Assembly (NCBI GenBank): GCA_945859605.1
Contig: OX243816.1
Location: 41,254,638 to 41,318,637 of the forward strand
Reading direction: 5' to 3'
Length of the DNA: 64,000 nucleotides
DNA from: Lumbricus rubellus
Taxonomy: Eukaryota > Annelida > Clitellata > Crassiclitellata > Lumbricidae
Positions 1-10,537 of the stretch are shown one piece after another (position 1 is the first letter of the stretch; each line of letters starts with the position of its first letter). A program made the position numbers and the translations under genes. The notes beneath the pieces were generated by a model. That model did no database searches, had not been told where the DNA came from, and was given only the letters and a program-made list of their open reading frames with translations.

Positions 1-1
1 T

Positions 2-1168
2 TTACTGCCCACTTTAATCATTATCTTCGCTTGCGTTGCTTTTTCTGCCATCTCAGTTCTTTTTATTATTCGTCTCAAGCGAGTATCTCTCCGGCGATTC
101 TTAAAGGGTGTGCTAATCATCGCCCCACCCGTCATCACACGAGAGAAGCCTCAGCCACAGCTCGTGGATGATGTGGGCTACCGACTCCATCTGCTTGGAA
201 AAGTTGACTCGTTTGGCAAGAGAGCTGAGAGTTCGATTTCCATCGATTCGGTCACGACCTTTCCATCTCTCCCGCAATCTCCTCAGCTCTTCGTCGTCTC
301 CCCTGAAGTCGCCTTTTCGCAGAGATCTGACTCCGGGATTGAGGCGACCACTCCCATGGAAACATGCATCCTGCCTCCGTTGACGGGATTTCTTCCATCT
401 GGTGGTCTGAAGGAACAGGCGATTCTATGTCAAGGAAAGAATTTTACTGAGGAAGGAAATAACTGGGACGTTTCTTCAGAATGGAACACAGAGAAGAAGC
501 CGATTCTCTCGGTGCATTCGTGTTTTACAAGTAATGATCATTGTGTGAGCGTTTCAGATGTCGTTAGCGACTATTCAGGAGACACCCGACAACAATGCCT
601 CCGTGGCTCCAGTCCACAAGGCCTAGATGGCTATGGACCACAATGCCTGGATGGCTCCGGACCACGATGCCTAGATGGCTTCGGACCACGATGCCTAGAT
701 GGCTCCGGATCACAATGCCTAGATGGCTCTGGACCACAATTCCTAAATGGCTCTGGACCACAATTCCTAGACGGTTCCAGACCTCAATGTCTAGATGGCT
801 CTGGATACGCATTCTGTCAACAGAACACTGCAATTGTCCTCCTTCCAGTGCCGCCTGGAGAGGCTCAACCGGTCACCTTCAACTCTTCCACGTCACTTTC
901 CAATTCATCATCGGACACGGAAGACGATTCATCTTGCGATTCTTCCGAAGACGACGGTCTAGTCGTCTACCATCTGAACAACTTCAGCTGCTCCACATCC
1001 AACCATGTTATTCCTACTGGATTAGATGAACCGGATCTCAACGCTGGATCTCAACCGCAAAATAATAATTACTTCAGCCAATCGGATGATGGTGTTGATC
1101 AGACGCGGAATCTTCTTCTTCCGTCCTTCAGCGATTATTCAACCGTGAGAGTTGACAAATCGGTTTAA
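2..1168 (+). CDS. Cytokine receptor 1 (gp130/Domeless-type), 3' part only: membrane segment and cytoplasmic tail
   Basis: Partial gene cut by the window edge. The frame is open from base 2: a hydrophobic membrane segment (begins LLPTLIIIFACVAFSAISV), a basic stop-transfer RLKRVSLRRF, then about 350 cytoplasmic residues to TAA, 388 residues visible in all. The membrane segment is almost identical in DNA to bases 19217-19300 of receptor 2, which is why the frame is extended upstream of the first start-like codon at 110. The tail holds a proline-containing juxtamembrane stretch (APPVITREKP) in the place of a JAK-binding Box 1, nine 8-residue repeats, an acidic serine-rich region, LPVPPGEAQPV shared with receptor 3, and YFSQ, which fits the YxxQ STAT3-docking pattern known from gp130. 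JAK/STAT signalling is inferred from family. No intron interrupts the visible part. Continuity with an upstream ectodomain is expected but not visible. Confidence 0.85.
   Translation, partial: LLPTLIIIFACVAFSAISVLFIIRLKRVSLRRFLKGVLIIAPPVITREKPQPQLVDDVGYRLHLLGKVDSFGKRAESSISIDSVTTFPSLPQSPQLFVVSPEVAFSQRSDSGIEATTPMETCILPPLTGFLPSGGLKEQAILCQGKNFTEEGNNWDVSSEWNTEKKPILSVHSCFTSNDHCVSVSDVVSDYSGDTRQQCLRGSSPQGLDGYGPQCLDGSGPRCLDGFGPRCLDGSGSQCLDGSGPQFLNGSGPQFLDGSRPQCLDGSGYAFCQQNTAIVLLPVPPGEAQPVTFNSSTSLSNSSSDTEDDSSCDSSEDDGLVVYHLNNFSCSTSNHVIPTGLDEPDLNAGSQPQNNNYFSQSDDGVDQTRNLLLPSFSDYSTVRVDKSV
590..805 (+). repeat. Coding 24-bp tandem repeat in the receptor 1 tail (about 9 units)
   Basis: Nine in-frame 24-bp units encode variations of PQCLDGSG, with units differing at Q/R, C/F and S/F/Y. 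Because the period is a multiple of three, copy-number change keeps the receptor frame open. The regular Cys/Asp/Gly spacing is visible; a function is not known. Confidence 0.9.
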
Positions 1169-1381
1169 TGTGGACGAGACTTTCGAGTCGAATTCAAGGA
1201 TGCTCAAGTGAAACGTAGCAATACACTAGAAGGCGAACTGTGTCCATGAAGCCTAGATACACTTTAGCCAAAGGTAAATGCAATGCTCTGCAGCAAAGTT
1301 AAGTTACATATGCAGGGCATACACTATACTCGAGGCACCTTGGACGACGTAACTAGCTATGTAATGGCATCATTCTATTTC

Positions 1382-1576
1382 CAGGACTTTTTAAGGCATG
1401 CATTTAAAACCGCACAGTCCCTCTTTTCCTTCCTAGCATCCATGCTAAAATGCCCCAATTACCTTTTTACTATTTTAACTGCACAGAAACACTTCTATAT
1501 AGAACTGCACAAATACACTTAGAACTGCACATTTCATGTAGGCCTACATGTAGAACTGCACGCTACACATGTCCTG
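1382..1576 (+). mobile_element. hAT-type MITE, AACTGCAC family, copy 1
   Basis: A 195-bp non-coding element with inverted ends of CAGGACTTTTTAA type and TGTCCTG, flanked by an imperfect 8-bp target duplication (tctatttc / tctttttc). The octamer AACTGCAC recurs at intervals along it. Related copies lie at 35010-35300, 35433-35604, 46373-46566 and 60837-61035. The copy carries TAGGCCTACATGTA at 1539-1552 where sister copies have only TA. Confidence 0.75.
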
Positions 1577-2041
1577 TCTTTTTCGTATACCTGGTCCAGC
1601 ATCCTTCATAGACAATAGAGTGCACTTTAGTACAGATTATTATTCAAAATTTGAGAGACGCAATATTAAATTTTTCTTCGAATACTTCGGACCGTTCAAA
1701 AGACGTATCATAAGGAAACAATGACCACTGGCAACTGTGTGGCAAGCATTAGCCTAATTTCATATAGACCTACCAACACTTAATTGATGCATGAATTTGT
1801 TAAAGTTTTATTAAGCTCATTAATAAATTCAGACTGTCTGTGTTTCAGTTTGAATAGCTTTGTGATGCTGTGGACCATTGGACCATCTATTATATTATAG
1901 GCCTAGCCTAGACATTGCGATGGCAAATTAGTAAGCCTATGAATTCTAGCTTGAGCATTGTCTGTAATTATTCAGATTACACTCATTATTATTATTTTTA
2001 CTATTTATATTAATATTGAATAAATTTGTAAAACGCGCAAG
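1577..2041. other. Intergenic DNA, nothing recognised
   Basis: AT-rich non-coding sequence with no open frame, repeat array or transposon end that can be supported. It lies downstream of receptor 1. Confidence 0.6.
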
Positions 2042-2049
2042 GTCTAAGA

Positions 2050-2544
2050 CAGTGGTTCTTAACCTTTTCAAGGCAGCCGAACCCCAAGAGAAATCTATGA
2101 CCATTCACCGAACCCCTCAAGTTTGAACAATAGTTTTTCTTTTTTGCTCCACATACTCTGTGGTATAAGTACATGTATATAAGAAAATGGTAATATTTAG
2201 TTACTTTTAGCGTACGTCATAAGATGCTATTTCTGCAGAAAAACAACGAAAATTACATAGGCCTATCTTATCGGTAATACTTTATATTAGGCTACTTCAC
2301 AGAAAGATGCCTGCCGGTGTTACTTATCGAGAGGTGCACTGGTGCAGTAAGACAAAACTAAGGTTAACAGGATGAACAGCTTTAAATTTAATAAGGTTTC
2401 AAGCAAAAAAATTTTTTTTAAAGTTGAAAAATTGAAGATGATTTTTCACTAAATATGCATATATTTCAGAGGACCTCTGCCGAACCCCTGGCACTGGCTC
2501 ACCGAACCCCAGGGGTTCGGTCGAACACTGGTTAAGAACCACTG
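2050..2544 (+). mobile_element. hAT-type MITE, CAGTGGTTCTTAACC family, copy 1
   Basis: A 495-bp element with terminal inverted repeats CAGTGGTTCTTAACC, flanked by a perfect 8-bp duplication gtctaaga (2042-2049 and 2545-2552), the size made by hAT transposases. A second copy in the opposite orientation is at 12916-13600. No coding capacity is seen. Relative to the second copy it carries extra TACATGTA (2170-2177), TAGGCCTA (2258-2265) and TAGGCTA (2288-2294) blocks. Confidence 0.9.
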
Positions 2545-2552
2545 GTCTAAGA

Positions 2553-3099
2553 TAAAATGGGGGAACGCGGACTGGTTGCACAGAATGGCGTTTAATGATA
2601 AATTTGTAAGTCCGTTGTCATAATAATATTTTTCGGCCACTGGCATCATTCTCCAACTTAGCAAACAGAATTACAAGCGCATCACCCGGCACTAGGCTAC
2701 TACTAATAGCAGTCTATATAAATAGGCCTACTCGCTGACAGTAAAGTCTTTCATTGTCCAATTGACCCGTATACAATAGCTTTTCCGTCTGCAGACAACT
2801 GTTACTGCGGATGCAGCGTAACAAAGTTGCGCCAAACTATCGATTTATTATAGGCCTTGTAGATTCAGCTTTCTTTGCGCCGAATTCACTGACAACTAGA
2901 AGTTAACTGATTTGCTCACTATCATGTTCATGTCTTGATAAGCACACGTGATAATTAATTTAGTAACATTGTGTTTCACCATTTTAATATTATATTAAGC
3001 GCATGAGTAAGCGTGACGTTTTAGCATAGAATAATAAATCATATAAATAGGTCGGCAGACGGCAGTCTGCACGATAGCCTACCGGTAAAAATAATCAGT
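2553..3099. other. Intergenic DNA, nothing recognised
   Basis: Non-coding, AT-rich stretch between two hAT elements. No repeat, gene or RNA could be supported. Confidence 0.6.
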
Positions 3100-3436
3100 A
3101 GGCTAAGCAGTGGCGGATTTTGTACGGGCCCGAGGGGTCTGTTCGCCCCCCGTGCCGCCCCCTTGGGCAAAAATGGCGCCCCCTCTGACCGTACCGGCAC
3201 TTATAACTTAAACCTAAAATGTCCTTCGTGAAAAATAAATTCTCATATCTTTGCCAGATTATTAGGCCTATATTCTACATTTTAATGACTTTACCCAATC
3301 ACACCATGAATTTAACACTTATTAAAGAATTACTTATTTCTATTTATTTCTCTGGCGGTTATTACTTATTTTTATTTATTTCTATGGCCATTTGCCGCTT
3401 TGCGTAGGCCTATAATATGAAAATCAAACTTGCCGT

Positions 3437-3573
<137 letters not shown>

Positions 3574-3944
3574 GTTCCTGCCCGAAGGCAGTCTTGCCCC
3601 AAAATATCTCACTAATGTTTTACTTCGTCCTCACTCAGCTTCCTCCCACCGTCCACTTCGTTCATCCAACAGATTTGACCTCTTGGTTCCTCGGTCTAGA
3701 ACTGTTATGGCTCAGTCTCGATCATTTTTCTCAATTGGTCCTTCTCTTTGGAATGCCCTTTCTCCTTCTGTTCGCTCTACACTTCTTTCTGGTAGTCTCT
3801 CCTCTGCTTTGTCTCTTCTCAAAACCTGTTTCTTCTCGCTGGGCCTTGCGCACTAGGAGCGCCTCTGAACGGTTCACTCTACTAGAGGCGCTTTATAAAT
3901 GTTTAAATACAATACAATACAATACAATACAATACAATACAATA
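3574..3944 (+). mobile_element. 5'-truncated CR1/L2-type LINE, 3' end with (ATACA)n tail
   Basis: The forward strand contains a decayed reverse-transcriptase C-terminus (a SLWNALSPSVRSTL-like stretch, several frame breaks) matching the end of the better copy at 41776-43080. It is followed by a stem-loop with arms AGCGCCTCT (3858-3866) and AGAGGCGCT (3884-3892) and a 5-bp tandem tail. 5' truncation is the usual state of such LINEs. An inverted second copy lies at 13271-13477. Confidence 0.7.
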
Positions 3945-3949
3945 GAAGG

Positions 3950-4208
3950 CAGGCTCATTGGCTTTACTCCCCTGGAGATGATATGAGTGAGGTGGTTTCC
4001 CGTTGCATTCTCCACAGACAACGATGGGTAAGCAACTTGCCCAAGGTCGCTACGCTGGAGCTTGCGCCACCGCGTCCCATGCGTGCTAGCCCGAGATATC
4101 TAAATCTCTGAGTGTCAATTCTCATCCCGGGCTTGAACCGCAGTCCGTTGCAACCAACAGACGAGTGCCGTTCTCGCTTAATTACCGGTGTAGCTAACTA
4201 GGCCAGTA
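3950..4208 (-). mobile_element. tRNA-derived SINE with a MIR-like central motif
   Basis: Read on the minus strand it begins near a B-box-like GGTTCAAGCCC and continues through GACCTTGGGCAAGTTGCTTA, which closely resembles a stretch of mammalian MIR (known family), then a tail near CCACCTCACTCATATCATCT. The A box is poorly preserved. It sits just after the LINE tail inside the 3108-4916 element. Confidence 0.55.
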
Positions 4209-5404
4209 CAATTTTATATATTAAATAAATGTTTTTTAACCGGATATCGTAAACGACTCTGACAGGCCTAACCCATCGTCTGCTTGTTGTTCTTGGCAGT
4301 TTCTCGTCATGTGTTGGCTTTCTGCAGAGGTTTGGTTGAATAGGCTATTTTAATTTTTTCAACAATCTAAGTTAATCATACTTCATTTTATTGTTAATTA
4401 AGAATAAGTCATTAGTAATGACGAATAGACTAGAACCTAGAAGTTGCTTAACTTCTCTGTATGATCAAACACCAATATTCAACTAGTAGGCCTAAAGACC
4501 TAATCAATTTATAAGATTCTTTTCGAAGTCTATGCAAATTTACAAAAATGATATTAACATCGAAGAAGCAATCCTAAATCGTTGTGCTTCAATGAAGTCA
4601 CGCAAAAAGCTATATATAAACTGACAAGTTACGCCGTGAAGCTTGAATCAATATCCAATAACCTAGGCCTACATTAATAAAAAAATTTTTTATAATAGGC
4701 ATAAATATGATAAATTTATGTAATTCAAGTGAGTAGTCAAGTTCACAAGTTTAAAAAAGTTTCTATATTCTGCATTCTGTTTGATGTAGGCTATTCGGCT
4801 AAATCGGATGAATTATTATAATTAATTTACTGCATTTAACTATGTAGGCCTAAGTACAGGCGCCCTCTTGAAATTCTCCTCGACCCCCCGTGCAATAAAA
4901 TCTAAATCCGCCACTGAGGCTAAGTCTCTGTTTAGCAAAGGCCTCACTCATTCTTGTAAACGCACTACAAAAGCAGTGGCGGCGCTAGGGGAGCTAGGGG
5001 GCTAAGCCCCCCCTAAACGTGGCTCAGCCCCCCAAAGCAAAAAGCTGACAATGTCTAAAACGGCTTACTTCTTAATAAGGAAACTAGACAATGACCAACG
5101 GCAACGAAATCAACTATATTATCATAGTGTAGATGCTTATGCCATTGGCGACACCATGGGAGGGGTTAGGGGGCTAAGCCCCTAAATGTGAATCAGCCTC
5201 ATCCCAAAGCAAAAAACAATGAATATCCATGTATCGGCTTAAAAGTTATTATTATTATCTTATTTTTCGGACCTCAACTGCGGCGGACGGTCATACATCG
5301 ACTTACATATGATACATCAATTGCGACTGGGCTCGACTACCGGACATCGACTCTCTCTGCGACTCAATATTAGCAATTTAGCATGCACACAGTCCTCTTA
5401 TTTA

Positions 5405-5890
5405 TACTCTAATGGAGCTGCAGGGAACAGAGGGCTGAGGTCCGGGCCGGTCTGAGGTCCGAACCGGTCTGGCGGGGGAAAGGAGCTGAGATCCGCGATG
5501 GCGGGGCAGGGGGTTGAGGTACCGACCGGTCTGAGGTCCGGACGGGTCTGGAAGAGGGAAGAGGACTGGATGGTTTGAACTGGCGGGAGAAGGGGCTGAG
5601 ATCCGGACCAGTCTGAGCCCGGGCTAGCGGGAAAATGGGGCTGAGGTCTGCGCGGGGAGGGGGGGGCAAGGAGACTGAGGTCCGGACCGGTGTGAGTCAG
5701 GGCTGGCGGTGGAAGGGGTCTGGGGTTCGGCCCAGTGTGGATCCGGGCTGGCGGAGAAAGGGGCTGAGGTTTGGCCCGGTGTGAGTCCGGGCTGGCGGAG
5801 AAAGGGGGCTGAGGTTTGGCCCGGTGTGAGTCCGGGCTGGCGGGAGAAGGGCGTTGAGTCCGGGCTGGCGGAGAAAGGGGCTGAGGTACA
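5405..5890. repeat. GC-rich minisatellite of about 45-bp units
   Basis: Degenerate direct repeats of a unit containing GGGCTGAGGT, CCGG and GTCTGA/GTGAGTC; the most regular copies are 5735-5885. Frames translated from it (Pro/Ser-rich or Trp/Gly-rich) reflect the repeat and are not supported as genes. Confidence 0.8.
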
Positions 5891-6240
5891 CAAGGACAGC
5901 AATTTTGAATTTCGCTACAATAGCGCGTCGATGCATTAAGCTAATAGAATGCGCCGCAGACCGTGATGAGGTTATGTGCACCTTGTCCGACCCGCCGGCC
6001 TCTTTAGGGGCTACGCCGGTAGTCCTACACAACTACACATTGGGAAATGGGGTGTTCATTTAGCACCAGCAGTCATGGGCGGAGACCTGGGGGTCAGAGG
6101 ACAATCCACGAGACCCCGAAGTTTGTGATTGTGGACGGAGATGCTGCTCCCCCAATATTTCAAAAATATCTCAACAATGTCATTGTAAATTTCTAGAGTG
6201 TTATATACTGTTTATCCATGCATGATGAACAATTTTGCTA

Positions 6241-6300
6241 GGACGACAGCAAAAATGGTATACCCTTGCAGGACGACAGCAAAAATGGTATACCCTTGCA
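6241..6300. repeat. Exact 30-bp tandem duplication
   Basis: Two identical adjacent 30-bp units beginning ggacgacagcaaaaatgg. No further copies are adjacent. Confidence 0.95.
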
Positions 6301-6524
6301 GTGTGGAATTCGATAATTTATACAACATGGAGTAACATTATTGAACTCATAAAACTAGGGCTGTTGATTTAATCGCGTTAACGCGTGCGATTAACGCGTT
6401 AAAAATATTTGCGATTAAAAATTTTAACGCATTAATCGTACGCGATTAAAATGGAATCAGAGGCAGAAAAACTCGTTTAAAAGAAAGGCTTATACTTAAA
6501 ACTAGTGATCCATTCTTTGGCAAA

Positions 6525-7252
6525 TCGTCGCCTGAGGATTATCTTGTCGTATGTCCACTTTTGTGAATTCCGAGAAAAACGAGTTTTAAGTTTCGCAACT
6601 TTGGACGCCAAAAATAAAATATCCAGTGCAATAAAACTTCAAGGAAAGACGTCATATTAAAGCATCGACATTAATTAAAGAATGTTGCACAAAAATTAAA
6701 CTGAAACTTAGAATGGTTTTTGTGAAATTTAGGAAAATGTTGTATAAAAATGGATTTAAATCAATTGCAAATCATCCTGACGTGAGAATTTTTTTTAAAA
6801 ATATGAAATAATAAAGAAAGCAATATACAATCAATTGCGACTATGTTCGTTTCAATTTTCGCAAGTTTAATACCATTTTTAAATAAAAGAATGTTTTTTA
6901 TTCTCTGGACATACGACACTATGATACCATGAAGTGTGCAGTGTATAATGTCGTATCTCCTTATCGTCCAATCAGCGACGAGCTTTCTCTGGACATACGA
7001 CAATGCACTTTTAAACCGTGAATGCGGTACTGGAGATACAACAGAAAATTACTTACTAAATTGGAGATACGACAATGCAATCCTGTATCATGGACATACG
7101 ACAGGTAGTTTTTGTTGAATATCTTTAAAACGACTTGTCGTATCTCCTAACGGTTAACAGTGAAGAAAGATAAACAATTTTTTGCTACAAAACAAGTCTA
7201 AACTCGATTTTGAAAAAAATGGACATACGACAAGATAATCCTCAGGCGACGA
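6525..7252. repeat. Inverted-repeat block with recurring GGACATACGACA motif
   Basis: Outer arms of 33 bp (6525-6557 and 7220-7252) are reverse complements, starting TCGTCGCCTGAGGATTATCT. GGACATACGACA, or the close GGAGATACGACA, recurs inside on both strands, for example near 6545, 6906, 6990, 7064, 7091 and 7135. No gene is seen. It may be a MITE of unknown type. Confidence 0.6.
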
Positions 7253-7798
7253 AATATTCCAAAAAGCAATTCTTTGCTCAATTATCTCTTATAACATGCG
7301 TCAAACGCTAACGACGAGCCGCTGCATCGCATCGTCCACTAAAGTTGTTTCCTCACCCTGTCAGACTACATTGGTTGAACTCCAGGAGATGGCAAGACCA
7401 TTGGATCCAGGTTTCAAATGATAAATGTTTACCGAAGGACAACTGAGACGAGGTTTGGCAAGAACCGCAACCTCTTGTGAAAAATTGTGACTAAATAATG
7501 AGGTTCAATATAGATCTAGTAGACCTACTGTTGTTAATTAATAAGAGCATCCCTTGAACCGAACAATGTAAATTAACTGGTCTGCACATACAATTGGCTG
7601 AATAAATAATTAATTTTTATAGTCAGAAAACGGTTGACTAATTTTCATTTAGGTCTATATCATTTTAATTAAAGGTGGCTCAAATGAAAAAATAATGGGA
7701 GTTTGAGGTTTTGACTGATTTGAACAGTGTTTCAATTCAATTCTGTCTGTCATACAAAACTCTTCAATAAACTAAATGCAGATTAAATAGGCCTAAGA

Positions 7799-8243
7799 CA
7801 GAGGTGTCAAAGAGCTGGCCCGCGGGCCATTTCTGGCCCGCCGACGATTTTTTCCTGGCCCGCGGAGCCTTCCCTAAAGATTAAAAAATTAGAGGATAAA
7901 AGTTGAAATGTTTATATTTACAGACAACGCCAAATACACCGAGGTTTTTTCTTACTGGCGTCACTTTTGCTCAGACTGTTTCCGGTTGGTTGTCTGTTAA
8001 CCAAGTTATGAAAGTTACGAAACACATTATTATTTAAAATCTTCTGGGAATTTGCTGACCAAGCCCGGAGATCCCTATCAGATCACTGCCCAATTTTGCT
8101 CAGAAGCTTCGACACCCTGGCCCGCCACTTGTTGGAAGTTGTTCACACTGGCCCGTCACTTGTTGGAAAATATTTACACTGGCCCGCCACTTGTTGGAAG
8201 ATGTTCAAACTGGCCCGCCACTAAAAAAGGTTTGACACCCCTG
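7799..8243 (+). mobile_element. hAT-type MITE (CAGAGGTGTCAAA ends) with an internal 31-bp repeat
   Basis: Ends CAGAGGTGTCAAA and TTTGACACCCCTG are flanked by a perfect 8-bp duplication gcctaaga (7791-7798 and 8244-8251). GGCCCGCGGGCC-type motifs near the left end are typical of one group of hAT elements. From 8111 to 8222 a unit of about 31 bp containing CTGGCCCGCCACTTGTTGGA is repeated about four times. Confidence 0.85.
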
Positions 8244-9287
8244 GCCTAAGACTACTAAGCCAAAGGTTATTGAGTATGTTTGCAATACAAATAATGCAAT
8301 CAGTCATTAAAATTATATGCTTCAGGGGTCTTTAGAAAATAGTAAGATTAATATATTTGACTGAAATGTATTGCGATTAATTTGGCGTTAATTGCGATTA
8401 AAAAAATTAATCGCACGATTAATTTCGATTAAAATTTTTAATCGAACAACAGCCCTACATAAAACATTTCTTTCAGCAATGAAATAATTATGAGAAATTT
8501 GTTGAGATGACAGCTTAAAATGTTACCATTAAAGTGCTTGTATCCAAAATTTAAACAATGGCCTACAAGGGGACACTTTTGAAGTCATAATCCACAACGT
8601 TCAGCATTTAAATGATGAGCTATTTAGTAAAAATGACAACCCTAAATGCTTTTACTGCATTGTGGAAATTCAAATTTTTTTCATGACTTTAGAGCCTGAA
8701 ACGTGCTCCTGTCGACGTCAACAGCGAAAACGCGCTGGTTTCTGGGGCTCCGCCCCAGACCCCGCTGGGGGAGCTTACGGCGCTCTCTCAGACTCCCTAG
8801 TCGGTATGAGCTTTGTGCATTCGGCACTCTCAGCTTCGGGTCTCCAGCGCATGCAAAATTACCACCCCTCAAAAAAAATATTCTACTTGCGTTTCTAGGA
8901 GGAAGGGCTTGGGGGTTTCAGCCCCCAAACCTCTAATCCTGGCGCCGCCATTGGTTGTACCCGTAAAATCCGCTACATATGACCAGGCCCGGATTAACCA
9001 CGGTGCTGATTGTGCTGCAGCACAGGGCCCCGAGCTTCGGCGGGGCCCCCAAATTGTAAAAGTAAAAAATAAAAAAGTGAGGATTCAGGAAAGAAACAGT
9101 GCAAATTGCAATGCATTATGCATAGAAAATTAGCAATCACAGCAATGACCAAATATATAACCAAATAATGTCATAGTATAGGCCCATGATGACGTCACTT
9201 TAATTTATCCCTCTCAAACTGTGCGAATCACTGGCACTCACTGCTAACTTTTGTGCAGAAAATGCGAGGAACTTTGGATGATAATTA

Positions 9288-10537
9288 CCGGGTGGCGCAT
9301 AAAAAACGTCCCCAAACTTTGTTAATCTGGCAAAGATCTAATTTCAGAGATATCAAATATTAATTTACACCAAAATGTTAAGCAATCATTTCTGTGCACA
9401 CATGTCAAATTTTAAGAGAGTATGTTTATTATAGCACACTCTGCGGCAAGGTTATAACGTCGTACCTGTTAAAATATTTTGCACAAACCTACGTCATTAA
9501 AAACGTTCCCAAACGTTGTTAACCTGGCAGGCTGGCAATTAAACAATTGGCAGATAAACTAAATCATAGTACATCAAACTAATCATAATTCAAATTTGTA
9601 CAACACAGCCAAATTTTAGCTGAAAATACTCAACCGTTTGAGAGAAATTGTTGTTAGAACTGTATGACCCACGGCCAAAATTTTGCACAGTTGTTTAATG
9701 AGGATGTTTTACGCGAGCAAATGTTTGATTGATCCTCCGCTTTCTCTTGTAACGACCCTTAAACGCTATTTCCACTGTCCTGTTGACTTCTGTAGGCCTA
9801 TTTGTGTGTCGTCTAATAGAGACCATTAATTTTTTTACTTCAATGACCTGCTTAAGTTCGTCAGCATTAATTTTAGAAACAATTTTCTGCGACCAGCATA
9901 CACATTACACAAGCTCCTTTGGGGCGCTCCGTGCATAAGTAGACCATAGGATTTAGATCGGGAGAGTTTGGAGGCCAGGCATCACTGTGGATAAAATCAG
10001 GGATGTTTGCTTGAAGAAATTGCTGATCCAATCTGCAACGATGTGAAGGAGCACTGTCTTGTTGAAAGATGTAGGCCTAATTGTCATCAGGATTGAGTCT
10101 ACGTACTAGGCCTATACGACGTTCGGGAATGAGCTTATCGCGTAACAAGCCAATGTAATAGGCCTATTCTCCATTGACTTTGGTTTTCCGAGGATCAATG
10201 ACGATGATGTGTGTTTTACCGTGCATCGAAACTCCAGCAGATGCCATTAAATTTGTTTAGAGAAACGACTAGGCTCATGATAAAGTCTTACTGGCGCAAT
10301 TGAAGACTTTCGTTCGCGACAAAATAAATTACGTAGTTTTGTGCAAAATATTTTAACAGGTACGACGTTATAACCTTGCCGCAGAGTGTGATATAATAAA
10401 CATACTCTCTTGAAATTTGACATGTGTGCACAGAAATGATTGCTTAACATTTTGGTGTAAATTAATATTTGATATCTCTGAAACTAGATCTTTGCCAGAT
10501 TAACAAAGTTTGGGGACGTTTTTTATGCGCCACCCGG
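9288..10537 (-). mobile_element. Degenerate mariner element with about 200-bp terminal inverted repeats
   Basis: The ends CCGGGTGGCGCATAAAA are inverted and flanked by TA (9286-9287 and 10538-10539), the Tc1/mariner target. The inverted repeats extend to about 9489 and from about 10339 and differ at only a few positions. The 1250-bp element carries a dead transposase on the minus strand. Confidence 0.9.
9940..10247 (-). pseudogene. Mariner transposase remnant (D,D34D catalytic core)
   Basis: Translating the minus strand gives MASAGVSMHGKTHIIVID, then a VNGE...YYIGLLRDKLIPE stretch, FQQDSAPSHR holding the second catalytic Asp, and WPPNSPDLNPMVY holding the third, with the mariner spacing between them. 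The first catalytic Asp region and the N-terminal DNA-binding part are missing or unrecognisable. The reading is broken by two TAG stops, both inside TAGGCCTA blocks (10159-10166 and 10072-10079) that are 6-bp additions relative to the mariner reading; a third such block at 10107-10114 adds two codons. Non-functional. Confidence 0.85.

Larger units (their letters stand above)
6356..8457 (+). mobile_element. hAT-type element with TAGGGCTGTTG ends, nested in 4974-11578
   Basis: Inverted ends TAGGGCTGTTGATT and the complementary ACAGCCCTA are flanked by a perfect 8-bp duplication cataaaac (6348-6355 and 8458-8465). The subterminal regions are crowded with GATTAA/TTAATC motifs on both strands. 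The 2102 bp contain another hAT MITE (7799-8243) and an inverted-repeat block (6525-7252). No transposase frame is visible. Confidence 0.85.

Noticed and set aside
5409..6032. Pro/Ser-rich minus-strand frames of about 90-110 codons
   Set aside because: They cover a GC-rich minisatellite; the composition is explained by the repeat.
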